Shown here one piece after another: positions 10,658-20,026 of a DNA stretch of 34,063 nt (its first letter is position 1; every line of letters begins with the position of its first letter). The DNA comes from Pelagophyceae sp. CCMP2097. Lineage: Eukaryota > Sar > Pelagophyceae. The stretch spans positions 782,040-816,102 of the forward strand of contig MU657169.1 of the NCBI GenBank assembly GCA_026770575.1. The letters run 5' to 3'. The notes under the pieces were generated by a model. It worked only from the letters and a program-made list of their open reading frames with translations, was not told where the DNA came from and searched no databases. The translations under genes and the position numbers were made by a program.

Positions 10658-11769
10658 TTACTCGAAGACAACCGTTTTGTTGCCGTAGACGACGATGCGG
10701 TCCTCGATGTGCGCGCGCAGGGCCTCCATGAGTACGCCGCGCTCGATGGTGCGGCCCTTGCGCAGCAGGTCCTCCACGCTGTCGCGGTGCGAGACGCGCG
10801 CCACATTCTGCTCGATGATGGGCCCCTCGTCGAGGTTGGCGGTGACGTAGTGCGCCGTGGCGCCGATGAGCTTGACGCCGCGCTCGTGCGCGCGGTGGTA
10901 GGGCTTGGCGCCGATGAACGCGGGCAGGAACGAGTGGTGGATGTTGATCATGCGGTGCGGGAACTCTGCGCAAAAGTCGTCGGAGATGATCTGCATGTAG
11001 CGCGCGAGGACGACAAAGTCAATGCCGTATGAAGCCATCAAGCGGATCTGCTCCGACTCCACCGAGCGCTTGTTCTCCTTGTTGATCTTGAATAGCCGAA
11101 ACTCGACGCCGAACGCTTCCGCCACGGGCCGCAGGTCGTCGTGGTTCGAGATGATGAGCGGGATGTCACACTCCAGCTCGCCGGCCTTGTGCCGCAGGAG
11201 GATGTCCCAGAGCACATGGTCGTACTTGGAGACGAAAATCGCCATGCGCTTCGGCCCGCCCCACCAGAGCTGGAACTCCAGGTTCAGCCGAGCGCACGTG
11301 TTCTGCAGCGCTGCCTCCAACGCGCCCTTTTCGGTGACCATCTCCGAGTAGTCAAACGAGGCCCGTTGGAAGAAGCAGTTCGCAGCCGGGTCGCGGTGCT
11401 GCTCGCTGTGCTGCACGCGGCAGTTGTGCGAGTTGAGGACCTAGGCGGAACGCTGACGCGCGGCGGCGGCGCGGACGCAGGGTGGCGGCGGGCGGCAAAG
11501 CGCACCTGGTGGAGCGTCATGTTGACGTCGTCCGAGTCGGCCCCTAGTACGCGGAGCGAGGCCATGGGCCGCTTCTGCGTGGTCTTGGGCGCGAGTTCGG
11601 GCCACTTGGCCGCCGACTGCGAGTAAAAGTGTTCGGACACGCATGACGCCCGTTCGTCGTCCGCGCTCCCGCCGCTGCGCGCGGAGTAGTTGGAGACGTC
11701 GAGGTCGTTGACCGCCTGCAGGCTCGCCCACCGGCCGTTCAGCGGGCCCGCCACGTCGACGGAGGCCAT
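10658..11769 (-). CDS. purU: Formyltetrahydrofolate deformylase
   Basis: This enzyme hydrolyses 10-formyl-THF to formate and THF. Exon 1 is 11769-11506 (88 codons) and exon 2 is 11440-10658, joined in phase 0 after TLHQ; the product is 348 aa. An N-terminal ACT-like domain spans the splice (LRVLGADSDD ... VLNSHNCRVQ). The formyltransferase-fold catalytic domain shows KRMAIFVSKYDH, PLIISNHDDLRP, the HHSFLPAFIGAKPYHRA block with the catalytic His, and ATAHYVTANLDEGPII with the conserved Asp. The segment before residue 66 is longer than in bacteria and may be a mitochondrial presequence, as in plant homologues; this is inference. In plants the enzyme keeps THF free during photorespiration. It is divergent from FNT1, which can carry formate, with 678 bp between the start codons. 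The intron (65 bp) uses GTGCGC...CTAG. Confidence 0.94.
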
Positions 11770-12447
11770 GGCGTCGAAGGACCCTGTTTTTTTGTGTGGT
11801 TCTAACGAGTCTAGCTACAAATTAGTACAATGTAAGACGTCGAGATATGACGCGACTTTGGAATATTCTACATTTGCTATCGTACGGCATATTGCAAAGA
11901 CAATATTTCAGGTGCAACTCAAGTGCAGCTCAAGCTGCAGTGAGACAAACGAGTTGTACGGCATATTGTAAAGACAATATTTCAGTTGCAGCTCAAGTTG
12001 CAGTGAGACAAACGAGCCGTAGAGGCAAGTCATCAACACGCCTCAACTACTCTTCAACTCATTTTGAGTGGTGAAACTAGAGTCCGAGAGAGAGGTTTCG
12101 TCTTTAAAATAAGTAATCCTAGGTTTCCTATTGGGCATGGAGTTTTAACAATTCAAAATTGTGGATTGTTCAACTCGGCAACGTGGCGCGCCATAGCCAT
12201 GTGAGCTCAGTGACCTTGCGCGGGCTGCTCGGAGGGAAGCCATCGAGCATGTCATGTATAATATATTCGCATAGAGGCCCTTTGGACTTTTCGACAAATT
12301 TCGGCGTTGTTGACTTTCCGAATAAAGAAATCCACGTCATCCACAAACGTTCGTTACACAATCTTACGTGTGGTAACCACGGCTCCACGCACCGTAGAAA
12401 TTAATCAGCCGCTATCCACCACCAATCTCCCCGACGTTTACTACACC
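11770..12447. promoter_or_regulatory. AT-rich shared upstream region of purU and FNT1
   Basis: This 678-bp interval lies between the divergent start codons of purU (-) and the formate/nitrite transporter (+). It is clearly more AT-rich than the genes around it and contains a tandem repeat (11882-12016). I see no coding sequence. Shared control of the two genes is inferred from geometry only. Confidence 0.45.
11882..12016. repeat. Imperfect tandem duplication, 74 + 61 bp
   Basis: Both units start GTACGGCATATTG and end GTGAGACAAACGAG. The first carries an extra 13 bp in the GTGCAACTCAAG part, itself a small internal duplication. The repeat lies within the divergent promoter of purU and FNT1. 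Confidence 0.9.
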
Positions 12448-13678
12448 ATGGCCGCCCACGTCGAGCGTGCGTCTCCCAGCCGCGGCCCGCGCGCCGAGGG
12501 GCCTCGCCGCGCGCGCGCGCGGCGCGGCGGGCGCGACCCCTGTCTCTTCGTCAAACTACCCGTCTCCAACTAGCTCCCGCACAGTCTGCCACTCCAATGC
12601 GCACACGGAGCCGCGGCCGATGCCGTACGAGAACAAATTCATGCACACGAAGCGCGTCTTCAACACGCAGCCCGAGGTCATGGGCTACGTGATCAACGTG
12701 GGCGAGATGGTCCATGAGCGCGTCCTCAAGCGCCCGCTCATGACGTGCCTCCTCGCCGTGCAGGCGGGCATCCTCCTCTCCTTCGGCGTGCTCATGTCCT
12801 GCCAGGTCGGCGGCCGATGGGGCTCGTCCACGGGCGTCAACTCGTTCGTCTTCGCCGGCTTTGGTATCCCGTTCGGCCTCACGTTCATCGTCATGTGCCA
12901 GGGCTCCGAGCTCATCACGGCCAACTACATGTTCTGCTCCTTCGCCGTGCTAGCGGCGGCGCCCGAGGACCGCGCGAGGCAGATCAAGGGCCTCCTGGCC
13001 AACTGGACCCTCGCCTGGGGCGGCAACCTCGCCGGCTCGATCCTGCACTTCGTCATGTTCGCCTGGTCCACGGGCCTGATTAAGACGGTGGCCGTCGACA
13101 ACGAGGCGTACTCGGACCCCACGGGGTCGCTCGAGCACTCGGAGATGATCTACTTCCCCGACGCCGACTCCTTCCGCACTGCGTTCGCGACGACGTTCTG
13201 CTCGGCGGGCAACTTCGGCAACGGCAACATCTGCTTCGTCATCAAGGCGGCGCGCGCTAAGTGCACGGCCACATTTACGACGTCGATCATCCGCGGCATG
13301 GGCTGCAACTACATGGTCTGCCTCGCCATCTGGCTCCAGATGATCGCCACGGAGCCCATCTCTAAGTTCATCATGATCTGGCTACCCATCGAGCTCTTCA
13401 TCTCCTGCGGCTTCGACCACCTTGTCGTCAACCAGTTTCTGATCCCGGCGGGCATCATGGTCGGCGGCCGCATCATCGACGACCGCGTGAACTGGGGCAA
13501 CGCGTTCTGGTTCAACTTCTTCCCCGTCACCATCGGCTCCATCTGCGGCGCCTGGCTCCTCGTCATCCCCTTCTGGCTCGTCAACAAGGACGGCTGGTTC
13601 GCGGGCCAGGCGCGCAAGGCCAAGGTCCAGGACGCCAAGCCCGCGGATGGCTTCCCGGCCGGCGTCATCGAGGCCTAA
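12448..13678 (+). CDS. Formate/nitrite transporter, copy without plastid leader (FNT1)
   Basis: This is a pentameric-channel-type transporter of formate, nitrite or related small anions. A tiny first exon (12448-12466, MAAHVE plus one base) is needed: without splicing the frame stops. The second exon starts at 12585 after ...GCACAG, and phase 1 matches. The product is 370 aa. Both family signatures are present: QGSELITANY (about residue 112) and GMGCNYMVCLA (about 244). Six hydrophobic segments fit the FNT fold, and the loop between the third and fourth is unusually long and acidic (DNEAYSDPTG onwards). No signal or transit peptide is evident, so plasma membrane is the likeliest location. The ATG lies in a good eukaryotic context (ACCATGG). 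It is divergent from purU, which makes formate. Confidence 0.93.
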
Positions 13679-14058
13679 ACGGCGGACCGCAACGTCCCCA
13701 CTGTACATTTGCATAGAGAGCCACGGCGCATTGCCCGCTCCTGTATTTTTGGCTGCACAAAAACTCATAAACCATGTCAAGATACAATCCATACAAATCA
13801 GTATACATTTACTACTCTGGGCTCCGTGGCCCACAGACTGTGGAGCTCCAGGGCCCCGGTCCCGAAGGGTCCACGGCGGCTTAAGGCCTCAAGAATTTTC
13901 AAGGTCCAGGACGGCCCCTCAAGCCGGGCTCCGAGTCGGCTTGATCCGAGTCGGCTTGAGGGCACGTCTTGGACGTTTTAGCGAATTATAGAGTCGCTAA
14001 AGTGGTCAGGGCGCGAGCTCAGCGGCGGCGCCTTCCTTTGCGCCGTCATCCAAGGGTG
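13679..14058. other. Intergenic region downstream of FNT1
   Basis: This probably contains the FNT1 3' UTR. A 15-bp unit (TCCGAGTCGGCTTGA) is repeated twice at 13930-13959. The self-complementary stretch GGGCTCCGTGGCCCAC...GTGGAGCTC occurs near 13827. No gene is seen. Confidence 0.45.
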
Positions 14059-14340
14059 ATGCTGCCCTCGGTCGGCGCCGACGGCGTCAAGGAGAACCCG
14101 CGCGGCCCGGGTTTGTTCTCGCGCCTCGCCTCGCGCACGAACGGCGCTCTGGACAGCGTCTCCGGGGCGCTCGCGGCGATCCTCGACCGCGTGCTGGCGC
14201 ACCCGGGCGAGGCCAATGCCGTGAACATGTGCACGTCGACGCCGCGCGTGCTGCAGGAGGGCATCTGTCCGGTGACGGGCTGCAGCACACAGACGGAGCA
14301 CCCCGAGTTCATCCCACCTAATACGTGCCCGACGCCCTGA
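14059..14340 (+). CDS. Small hypothetical protein, 93 aa
   Basis: I do not recognise this protein. The frame from ATG 14059 (MLPSVGADGVKENPRGPG) has the strong G/C third-position bias of the neighbouring real genes. It includes a helical part (ASRTNGALDSVSGALAAILD) and a Cys-containing tail (MCTSTP, GICPVTGCSTQ, NTCPTP). The stop codon falls inside a tandem DNA repeat that starts at 14323, so the C-terminus may have been reshaped by repeat expansion. Upstream exons are possible. No opposite-strand frame looks better. It lies between FNT1 and the folate dehydrogenase. Confidence 0.45.
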   Translation: MLPSVGADGVKENPRGPGLFSRLASRTNGALDSVSGALAAILDRVLAHPGEANAVNMCTSTPRVLQEGICPVTGCSTQTEHPEFIPPNTCPTP

Positions 14341-14412
14341 GACGCGGCGCCACGTGCCCGACGCCCGGCGGCGCGGCGCCACGACGTGCCCGACGCCGCG
14401 GCGCGCCGCGGG
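14323..14412. repeat. Three-copy GC-rich tandem repeat, about 29-32 bp unit
   Basis: ACGTGCCCGACGCC begins copies at 14323, 14352 and 14384, each followed by a GCGGCGC-rich tail. The first copy overlaps the end of the small ORF before it. Confidence 0.85.
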
Positions 14413-14828
14413 ATGCCCATAACATAAATTTTTCATGTACACACACCAATGGCACCGCGGCGGCGCCGAAGACGAAGGCGCACCGTCGTGCGGGGCCCCG
14501 TGGCACCGGCCGCAGGCTGCATACGGGATGCGCGCCTCCCCGTGACATCGGCCTTCGCCTACACTCGCGACGCGTGGGAACTCGCCCGCTCTCTGAAGAG
14601 GGGGCGCATCAGTCCAGCGGCAGCTCGGGAGAGGGGGTGCATCGATCCAGCGAAGACGGGAGGAGTGCTGCGAAACGGAGTATTTATAGAAATATGTACA
14701 GCTGCTGAGCGGTATGTACAGCATGTATAGCTGCAGCGCCGGCGGCGGACGCGCGCTCTCGGAACGAGGCGTCGCGCGCGCGCTATTTCCCGAAGCGCCT
14801 CGCCAAGAAGAGGAGCACGACGAGCGGC
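14413..14828. other. Intergenic region without recognised gene
   Basis: Low-complexity, Arg-coding frames are open here but have no recognisable content. The 3' part (about 14690-14740) contains two ATGTACAGC motifs. It may be the 3' UTR of the minus-strand folate gene. Confidence 0.4.
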
Positions 14829-16067
14829 CTACGGCGGCGGCGATGGGCGGCGTCCGTCGGCGCGCCTCCAAAGCCTGCGCGCGGCGGCGAAAGGCGCGAC
14901 GCACAGCGCCGCTCGCGCGGCCTTGGCGAGGAGCGCGAGCCGGCGCTTGCGCATGATCCGCGGGACCTGCGCGGGCGCCGTCGGTTTCCTCGGCCCCGCG
15001 CGGCGGCGGGCAGGCGGGCTCACGTGGTACTGGCGGTAGAGGCGGAGGAGCGAGAGCTCGAGGCAAGCGACGGTGACGCGGCCCACGAGCGGGATGTGCG
15101 TAAAGTCGGCCGTCGCCGAGTTTTCGTCGAGGTTCTTGAAGCTCGAGATGTTGACGACGACGGCGCCGGGTTTCAGCGCCGAGGCGGCGAGCTTGTAGTT
15201 GGGCGAGGGCACGCCGAGGATGACCACGTCGCTCCGGGAGATGGCCGCGTCCGCGTCCAGCACCGTCGGCGTCGTCACGCCGCGCTCCATGACGTAGATG
15301 CTGCCCACGTCGACGGAGTAGACCGTCGCGCCGTCGTTGGCCAGCATGGCGCCAAGCGGCCGGCCCACGATCTCGCTGCGGTTCACGACGGTGACGACGA
15401 CGCCCGTGAGCGGGTTCGGCGTGCCGATGAGCTCTTGTTTGTACACGCCCACGTGCTGCAGGCACTTGACCACGGCGAGCGGCGTGCACGGCAGAATGGA
15501 CTTGGCCTACAAAGGCCCTTTGTCGGCGGCCCTATGCCCGCGTGGCGCACCGTGCGCCACTTGTCGAGGTAGCGGACGTTGGTGTAGAGGTTTGTGCGGT
15601 ACTTGTGGCAGAGGCCCTCGACGTCCTTTTCCGGCGAGATGCGGTCGCGGAGCTGGTCGTCCATGCTCCCGCCGAAGAAAGACGGCCCGGCGCCGAAGAC
15701 GGGGTAGTAGATGAGGATGCCGTGGACGCCGTCGTCGACGTTGGCCGCGTCCACCGCCGCCTCGAGGGACAGCGCGTCGCACTCGCGCAGCTCGTACCTG
15801 CGGCAAAGGCGTCGCCCGCGCCCGCGGCGTCGCCCCCAAAGGCGTCTGCGGCTTCTGCGGCGTTGCGGCGCGGGCGACGCACTCGACGCCATCGGCGGCG
15901 GCGGCGCGGCCCGTCCACTCTGCGTACTTGCGCGCCGCCGGGTCGTTGTTGGCCAGGAAGCCGATTAATCTCGGCCGCACGCCCGGCACGAGCGAGACAT
16001 CTTTCCGAATGGCCACGCGCAGCTCCTCGGCCACGAGCGACGTGTCGACCTTGGTCACCGTCGGCAT
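14829..16067 (-). CDS. MTD1: NAD-dependent methylenetetrahydrofolate dehydrogenase, MTD1 type
   Basis: This enzyme oxidises 5,10-methylene-THF to methenyl-THF with NAD, in the cytosol of yeast. Exons 16067-15883, 15797-15551 and 15506 onward join with matching phases. The match is to monofunctional yeast-type MTD1 rather than bifunctional FolD: LIGFLANNDPAARKYAEWTG, GILIYYPVFG, KDVEGLCHKYRTNLY, NVRYLDK, ILPCTPLAVVKCL and then the dinucleotide-binding block VVNRSEIVGRPLGAMLANDGAT with YSVDV. Conserved sequence ends near LLRLYRQYH (15024). The remaining 65 codons to the stop at 14829 are basic and unlike the family, and a GTGAGC donor follows YH, so a fourth exon is likely and the C-terminus is uncertain. 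An ATG at 16118 would add 17 residues. It is divergent from cyanase 1, with 198 bp between the starts. Confidence 0.9.
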
Positions 16068-16265
16068 GCCGTCGAAAAGGCCGCGAGCCGCGGCGAACAA
16101 GGCAAATTCCCGAGTCAACGTTAACGCCGGTCCGCCAACGGACCTTTCTGGGATTTTGACGTGCGTCAGCTGGACACGTCATTCCTTTAGCTTTTCAAAA
16201 GTGTGACCAAAAACTCAGTCTGACTTGAACTCTCCCAGGCGAGCTCTCTTCCACCACCCATTATC
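16068..16265. promoter_or_regulatory. Short bidirectional promoter, MTD1 / cyanase 1
   Basis: Only 198 bp separate the two divergent start codons. AAAGTGTGA followed by an A-rich stretch and CTCAG lies about 65 bp before cyanase 1. The same AAAGTGTGA...CTCAG arrangement lies about 75 bp before cyanase 2 (17533), so it probably duplicated with the gene and may be a control element. Confidence 0.45.
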
Positions 16266-17091
16266 ATGTCCACCGCCGACCTCATCGCCTCGTGCGTCCC
16301 GCGCGCGCGCGCCGCCGCGCCGCCACCCGCGCGCACCGTGCCGCGCGTAGGGAGTGCCTCGCCGCCAAGAAGGCGTCGGGTCTGACGTACGACGAGATCG
16401 CGGCCAAGCTCGGCTACACCAACGCCTGTGAGTGCCCTATACCCTGCGTAACCCTGTGCCGCGTGTACCTTGCGCGCGCCTGCGCGCGATGTCCGCCGTC
16501 GCAGACACGTGCCAGCTCCTGAATGGCCAGTCGCAGCTCAAGGAGTCGGCCAAGGGCAAGCTCGCCGTCATGCTCCCCACGCTGTCCCCGGACTGCCTCG
16601 AGAAGATGATGATCGCCCCCATGCGCACCTGGGACCAGGAGATCCTCAAGGAGCCCAACGTCTACCGCACCTACGAGGTGCGCCGCGCGCGGGACGCCCG
16701 CGAACCTCCGAGTCTCGGCCCGCCGACGGTGCCTCGACGCGCGGACGGTGCCTCGACGCGCCTGCGTAGGCGCTCACGCACTATGGCGTGGCCATCAAGC
16801 AGCTCATCAACGAGAAGTTTGGCGACGGCATCATGTCGGCCATTGACTTTTACATGACGGTGCGTCATCGTTTGGCGCGACTTTCTGCGGGTCGCCTTCA
16901 GCTTTCTACCGCGACGGAGAGACCGGCGGCGGAGATCACGAGGACGAAAACCCTCGACGTGTGCGCCGCAGGTTGGCTCGACGACTGGCAAGAACGGCGA
17001 GAAGCGCGTCGTCCTCACGTTCAACGGCAAGTTCCTGCCCTTCATCGAGCAGCACATCGAGAACAACACGGCGCCCGCGCCCATGGACTAG
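16266..17091 (+). CDS. cynS: Cyanase (cyanate hydratase), copy 1, no presequence
   Basis: This enzyme converts cyanate plus bicarbonate to ammonia and two CO2. Five exons join in phase: 16266-16291, 16351-16427, 16505-16677, 16770-16859 and 16972-17091. The product is 161 aa, the normal family length. The N-terminal helical domain has [24 protein letters not shown]. The C-terminal domain carries the catalytic triad expected from the bacterial enzyme: Arg89 and Glu92 in YRTYE, and Ser115 in GIMSAIDF. It ends with [12 protein letters not shown]. The first exon is only MSTADLIA plus two bases, so no targeting signal is present and the cytosol is likely. Donors are GTGCGT, GTGAGT, GTGCGC and GTGCGT. 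It is the first of a tandem pair, divergent from MTD1. Confidence 0.96.
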
Positions 17092-17606
17092 AGCTTCTCG
17101 GTTCCCGGAAGCCAGGCGCCGCGCTTTGGAAGCAAAGCACCGCCAGTAGACCATGCACATCACACATAAAATTTGTCAATAGTAATTCCTACGTGGAGGA
17201 ATTCCAATCCCGGAGAAGGAGTGCGGGGCGACGAAGAATTAGATGGGCGAGCGTGGTGCGGCGAGCGTGGTGCGGCCCACGCCTATCGTCTCAATCGAGC
17301 GCGCGATGCCGCCGATGATCTTGTTTGCGAGGGATCATTGCCGCGCGAGACATGTAGGAATTCCTAGTCCAGGGCAATCCAGGGCCGTACACCGCGCCTC
17401 GTTCCGCGAAAAGTTTCCGACCTTCCAACGCAAGTTGGTGACGGCTAGTCGAGCACGTGCCTTTAAGGTGACGCGGCGAGGTCAAACTCGTGGAGGGGCG
17501 TAACCGACGACGAAGTTCTTCTGAAGTTCGAAAGTGTGAAAGAGAACCTCAGAGCTCCGTTGGCCTCCACACCATTTCCCGAGCCAGTCAAAGGTCCGCC
17601 TCCCCG
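17092..17606. other. Spacer between the two cyanases
   Basis: This holds the cyanase 1 3' end and the cyanase 2 promoter. GGCGAGCGTGGTGC is directly repeated near 17246. A copy of TAGGAATTCCTA lies at 17355-17366. A related GGAATTCC motif lies near 17200. AAAGTGTGA at 17533 matches the cyanase 1 promoter. GAGCCAGTCAAA at 17581 is shared with the FNT2 leader. No gene is seen. Confidence 0.6.
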
Positions 17607-18544
17607 ATGGCTTGCAAGGTCCTCATCCTGCTCGCGGTGTCGGCGGCGGCGCTGACGGCGCCGCCGCGCGGCGCTTCGGTGGCGCCGCGGCGCGCGGCGC
17701 CGCTGCGCGCGGTGGGTACTGCATCCGAGTCGCGCGCGATCGCCGGCCACATCGCCTCGTGCGTCGCCCGCGCGCGCGCGCCGTCGCGCCGCGCGCGCGC
17801 GCACCCTGCCACGCGCGCAGGGAGTGCCTCGCGGCCAAGAAGGCGGCTGGCCTGACGTACGACGAGATCGCGGACAAGCTCGGCTACACGAACACATGTG
17901 AGTCCCGCCGCGCGCCTATACCACGTGCAGCGCATACCCTGCGCGCGCCGCCGCGCGACCGCCACCGCCGCGCGACCGCCGTCATCGCAGACACGTGCCA
18001 GCTCCTCCTCGGGCAGTCGCAGCTCAAGGAGGGGGCCAAGGCCAAGCTCGAAAAGATGCTGCCCACGCTGTCCCCGGAGGTCTTCGAGAAAATGATGATC
18101 CCGCCCATGCGCGGCTGGGACCAGGAGATCCTCAAGGAGCCCAACGTGTATCGCACCTACGAGGTGCGCGCGGGACCCGCGACGCCCGCGAAGCTCGGTC
18201 CGCCGACTGCGCCTCGAGGCGCCCGCGCCCATAGGCGCTCACACACTACGGCATGGCCATCAAGCTCCTCATCAACGAGAAATTTGGCGACGGCATCATG
18301 TCGGCCATTGACTTTTACATGACGGTGCGCCGTCCTCGCGACTTTCTGCGGGCCGTTGAACGCAGACCTTTCGACGGAGCGACCGCCGCCGAGCCGAGGC
18401 AACGCCTTGACGCGCGCGCCGCAGGTGGGCTCGACGACAGGCAAGATGGGCGAAAAGCGCGTCGTGATCACGTTCAACGGCAAGTTCCTGCCCTTCATCG
18501 AGCAGCTCGTAGAGAAGAACACCGCGGCGTCGCCCGAGGACTAG
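17607..18544 (+). CDS. cynS: Cyanase, copy 2, with predicted plastid presequence
   Basis: This performs the same reaction as copy 1. Exons 17607-17758, 17821-17897, 17991-18163, 18235-18324 and 18425-18544 give 203 aa. Exons 2-5 have exactly the lengths of copy 1 (77, 173, 90 and 120 bp) and the same phases, so this is a tandem duplicate. The catalytic residues are kept (Arg131, Glu134, Ser157). The first exon differs: it encodes a 42-residue extension starting [20 protein letters not shown], a signal peptide followed by an Ala/Arg/Pro-rich stretch, typical of complex-plastid targeting. That leader is nearly the same as the start of FNT2 at 20546. Plastid location is inferred, not proven; ER or another compartment is possible. 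Confidence 0.95.
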
Positions 18545-18920
18545 AGCGCCGCGGGAGCGAAGCGCCGCGACAAGACAATGCACATCAATATTAAACCGGT
18601 ACCGTGTCTATAAGCCAGAATCGATGGCCAGAAACCGGATCGAATGGCCGGCCTCGCAGTCCTATCTCGACCCTACAAGGGGTATCGCTTATGACTTTAT
18701 GGCAATCGCAGTTTTCGTCGGTTGGAGTAAGGCTCTGTTGAGAGGACGTCGCGCTGAGTCTTATGATGCCATATACCACCCCAGTGTGTATGGACCCACC
18801 TCATCACATAGCCAGAATTTCGATCCCTACGATCCCGCGATTGCCAGCCGGGCCCGAACCTTCGCAATACGGAGGCAAAATCAAGTCAAAATCAAGGTAA
18901 GGAGGCAAATAAAGATTTTT

Positions 18921-19692
18921 GAGGACCCTTCGGGTCAAGGTGGATAAAAACTTAAAAACGTGTTTTAATCAAATTCCTCAAAACGCTGTTTAAAACATGT
19001 TCCCAAAACAGGGCTTTAACAGATGTTCTGTGTTTCCCGCCGTGGCGCCGCAACCACGGGGCCACCGGCTGGGCCCCTGTCTACCCGCGCAGACCCCCTG
19101 GAGAGATGAATAGCTCAGGCACGCCTACGGGGAAACGTGCTCGCGGATGGCGCATGGATTATAAGATCGCACCGCCTTGAATTTCTGCTTGACGAGCACC
19201 GGCGCCGCGGCGCAGGCTCCCCACCCACCGCCGTCATTGGCTGCGATGCTGTCGTCGCCCGACAGGTGCGCGCGCAGGCGGCCCACGTTGGCGAAGACCT
19301 GCATCTTGCCGCAGTGCACGCAGGTGCACTTCTGGCGGGACTTCGTCTTGCCGCCATCTTCGTACGTCTCCACCTCCAGGAGGATGTGCCCGTGCACCGG
19401 GTCCCTCGCGCGTCCCGACATCGGCCTCAGTGCGTGGCGGCCACGTCGCTCTCGCAATAACTTTGGCGAATAGGCAGATTCAAAATTATTGAGGAATGAT
19501 CATCCATACCGCTTTGTACGACTCCCTGGTCTTCCGCGAGGGTAGCGGACGCGCTCTGACACGCGCGATATTTTTAGCGTGTTTTAAACACGTGTTTTTG
19601 GATGTTTTTATGAAATCCCCTCAAAACGTTGTTTCAAACATGTTCCCTCGAGCCCGTCGCCGTGTTTTTATCCACCTTGCTTCGGGTCCTTG
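18921..19692 (-). mobile_element. Element G: small BED-finger element with terminal repeats
   Basis: The arms CAAGGTGGATAAAAAC (18936-18951) and GTTTTTATCCACCTTG (19664-19679) are inverted. CCTCAAAACG-TGTTT-AAACATGTTCCC is also directly repeated at 18976-19004 and 19619-19647. A BED-finger ORF lies between the arms. A second copy in opposite orientation starts near 33490. It is most likely a non-autonomous or fossil DNA transposon; the superfamily is not certain. Confidence 0.55.
19125..19421 (-). CDS. BED-type zinc-finger protein, 98 aa
   Basis: The start at MSGRARDPVHG (19421) leads to LLEVETYEDGGKT and then a zinc-finger block CTCVHCGKMQVFANVGRLR with following His (AHLSG), the C-x2-C...H layout of BED fingers found in hAT transposases and their domesticated relatives. 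No DDE catalytic domain or dimerisation region follows; the frame stops after REHVSP. It may be a transposase N-terminal remnant or a small DNA-binding protein carried by element G. An ATG at 19457 would add 12 residues. The paralogue at 33753 shares the first 30 or so residues and then diverges. Confidence 0.5.
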   Translation of the reverse strand: MSGRARDPVHGHILLEVETYEDGGKTKSRQKCTCVHCGKMQVFANVGRLRAHLSGDDSIAANDGGGWGACAAAPVLVKQKFKAVRSYNPCAIREHVSP

Positions 19693-19735
19693 CCGTTTAA
19701 TCAACGTCAGTTTACGGTAAGGACCCTTCGGGTCC
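19684..19735. repeat. Long hairpin, copy 1
   Basis: The arms GGGTCCTTGCCGT and ACGGTAAGGACCC surround the 26-bp spacer TTAATCAACGTCAGTTT. The same hairpin with longer arms is at 33019-33079. It lies just outside element G and next to a TAGGAATTCCTA site (19750-19761). Confidence 0.75.
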
Positions 19736-19815
19736 TTTGATTGAAGGATTAGGAATTCCTACCAGGGGCAATTTTGTCTGTCCGTCCGTCTGTCATTCTG
19801 TCCGTCCGTCCACGC

Positions 19816-19980
19816 TTAGGAAGTGCCTGCCCCTATTTGATTCTGGACCAATTTGATTCAGGTTTGGCCAATCAGGGGTCTTATAATGTGAATTTAACCA
19901 ATCACGGCCCCTCCAAAAAGGAGAATCAAATTGGGAAATCCCCAAAGAAGGCGAATCAAATAGGGGCAGGCACTTCCTAA
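19816..19980. mobile_element. MITE family F, perfect 28-bp terminal inverted repeats
   Basis: This 165-bp element begins TTAGGAAGTGCCTGCCCC and ends with the exact reverse complement of its first 28 bases. The interior contains further inverted ATTTGATTC/GAATCAAAT copies, so the whole unit can fold back. If the outer TA is the target duplication, its ends read TA-GGAA ... TTCC-TA. A TCTGTCCG microsatellite (19776-19812) lies directly upstream. Confidence 0.9.
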
Positions 19981-20026
19981 ATCCGCGAGGTTCCGCCTTA
20001 GGGAGAAAAGGGCAGCAGCTCGACCG

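Noticed and set aside
9932..11032. 366-codon plus-strand frame
   Set aside because: Its second half is the antisense of purU. Only the MGCCSSK start is worth noting.
12448..13678. Aquaporin or ammonium transporter
   Set aside because: The signatures QGSELITAN and GxxCNYMVCLA are those of formate/nitrite transporters; NPA and AMT motifs are absent.
13978..15489. 503-codon minus-strand frame
   Set aside because: It overlaps the MTD1 third exon in another frame and is low-complexity Arg-rich. The MTD1 frame has conserved motifs throughout.
19684..19735. Rho-independent terminator
   Set aside because: The hairpin has no T tract in the right place, and this is a eukaryotic nuclear region.
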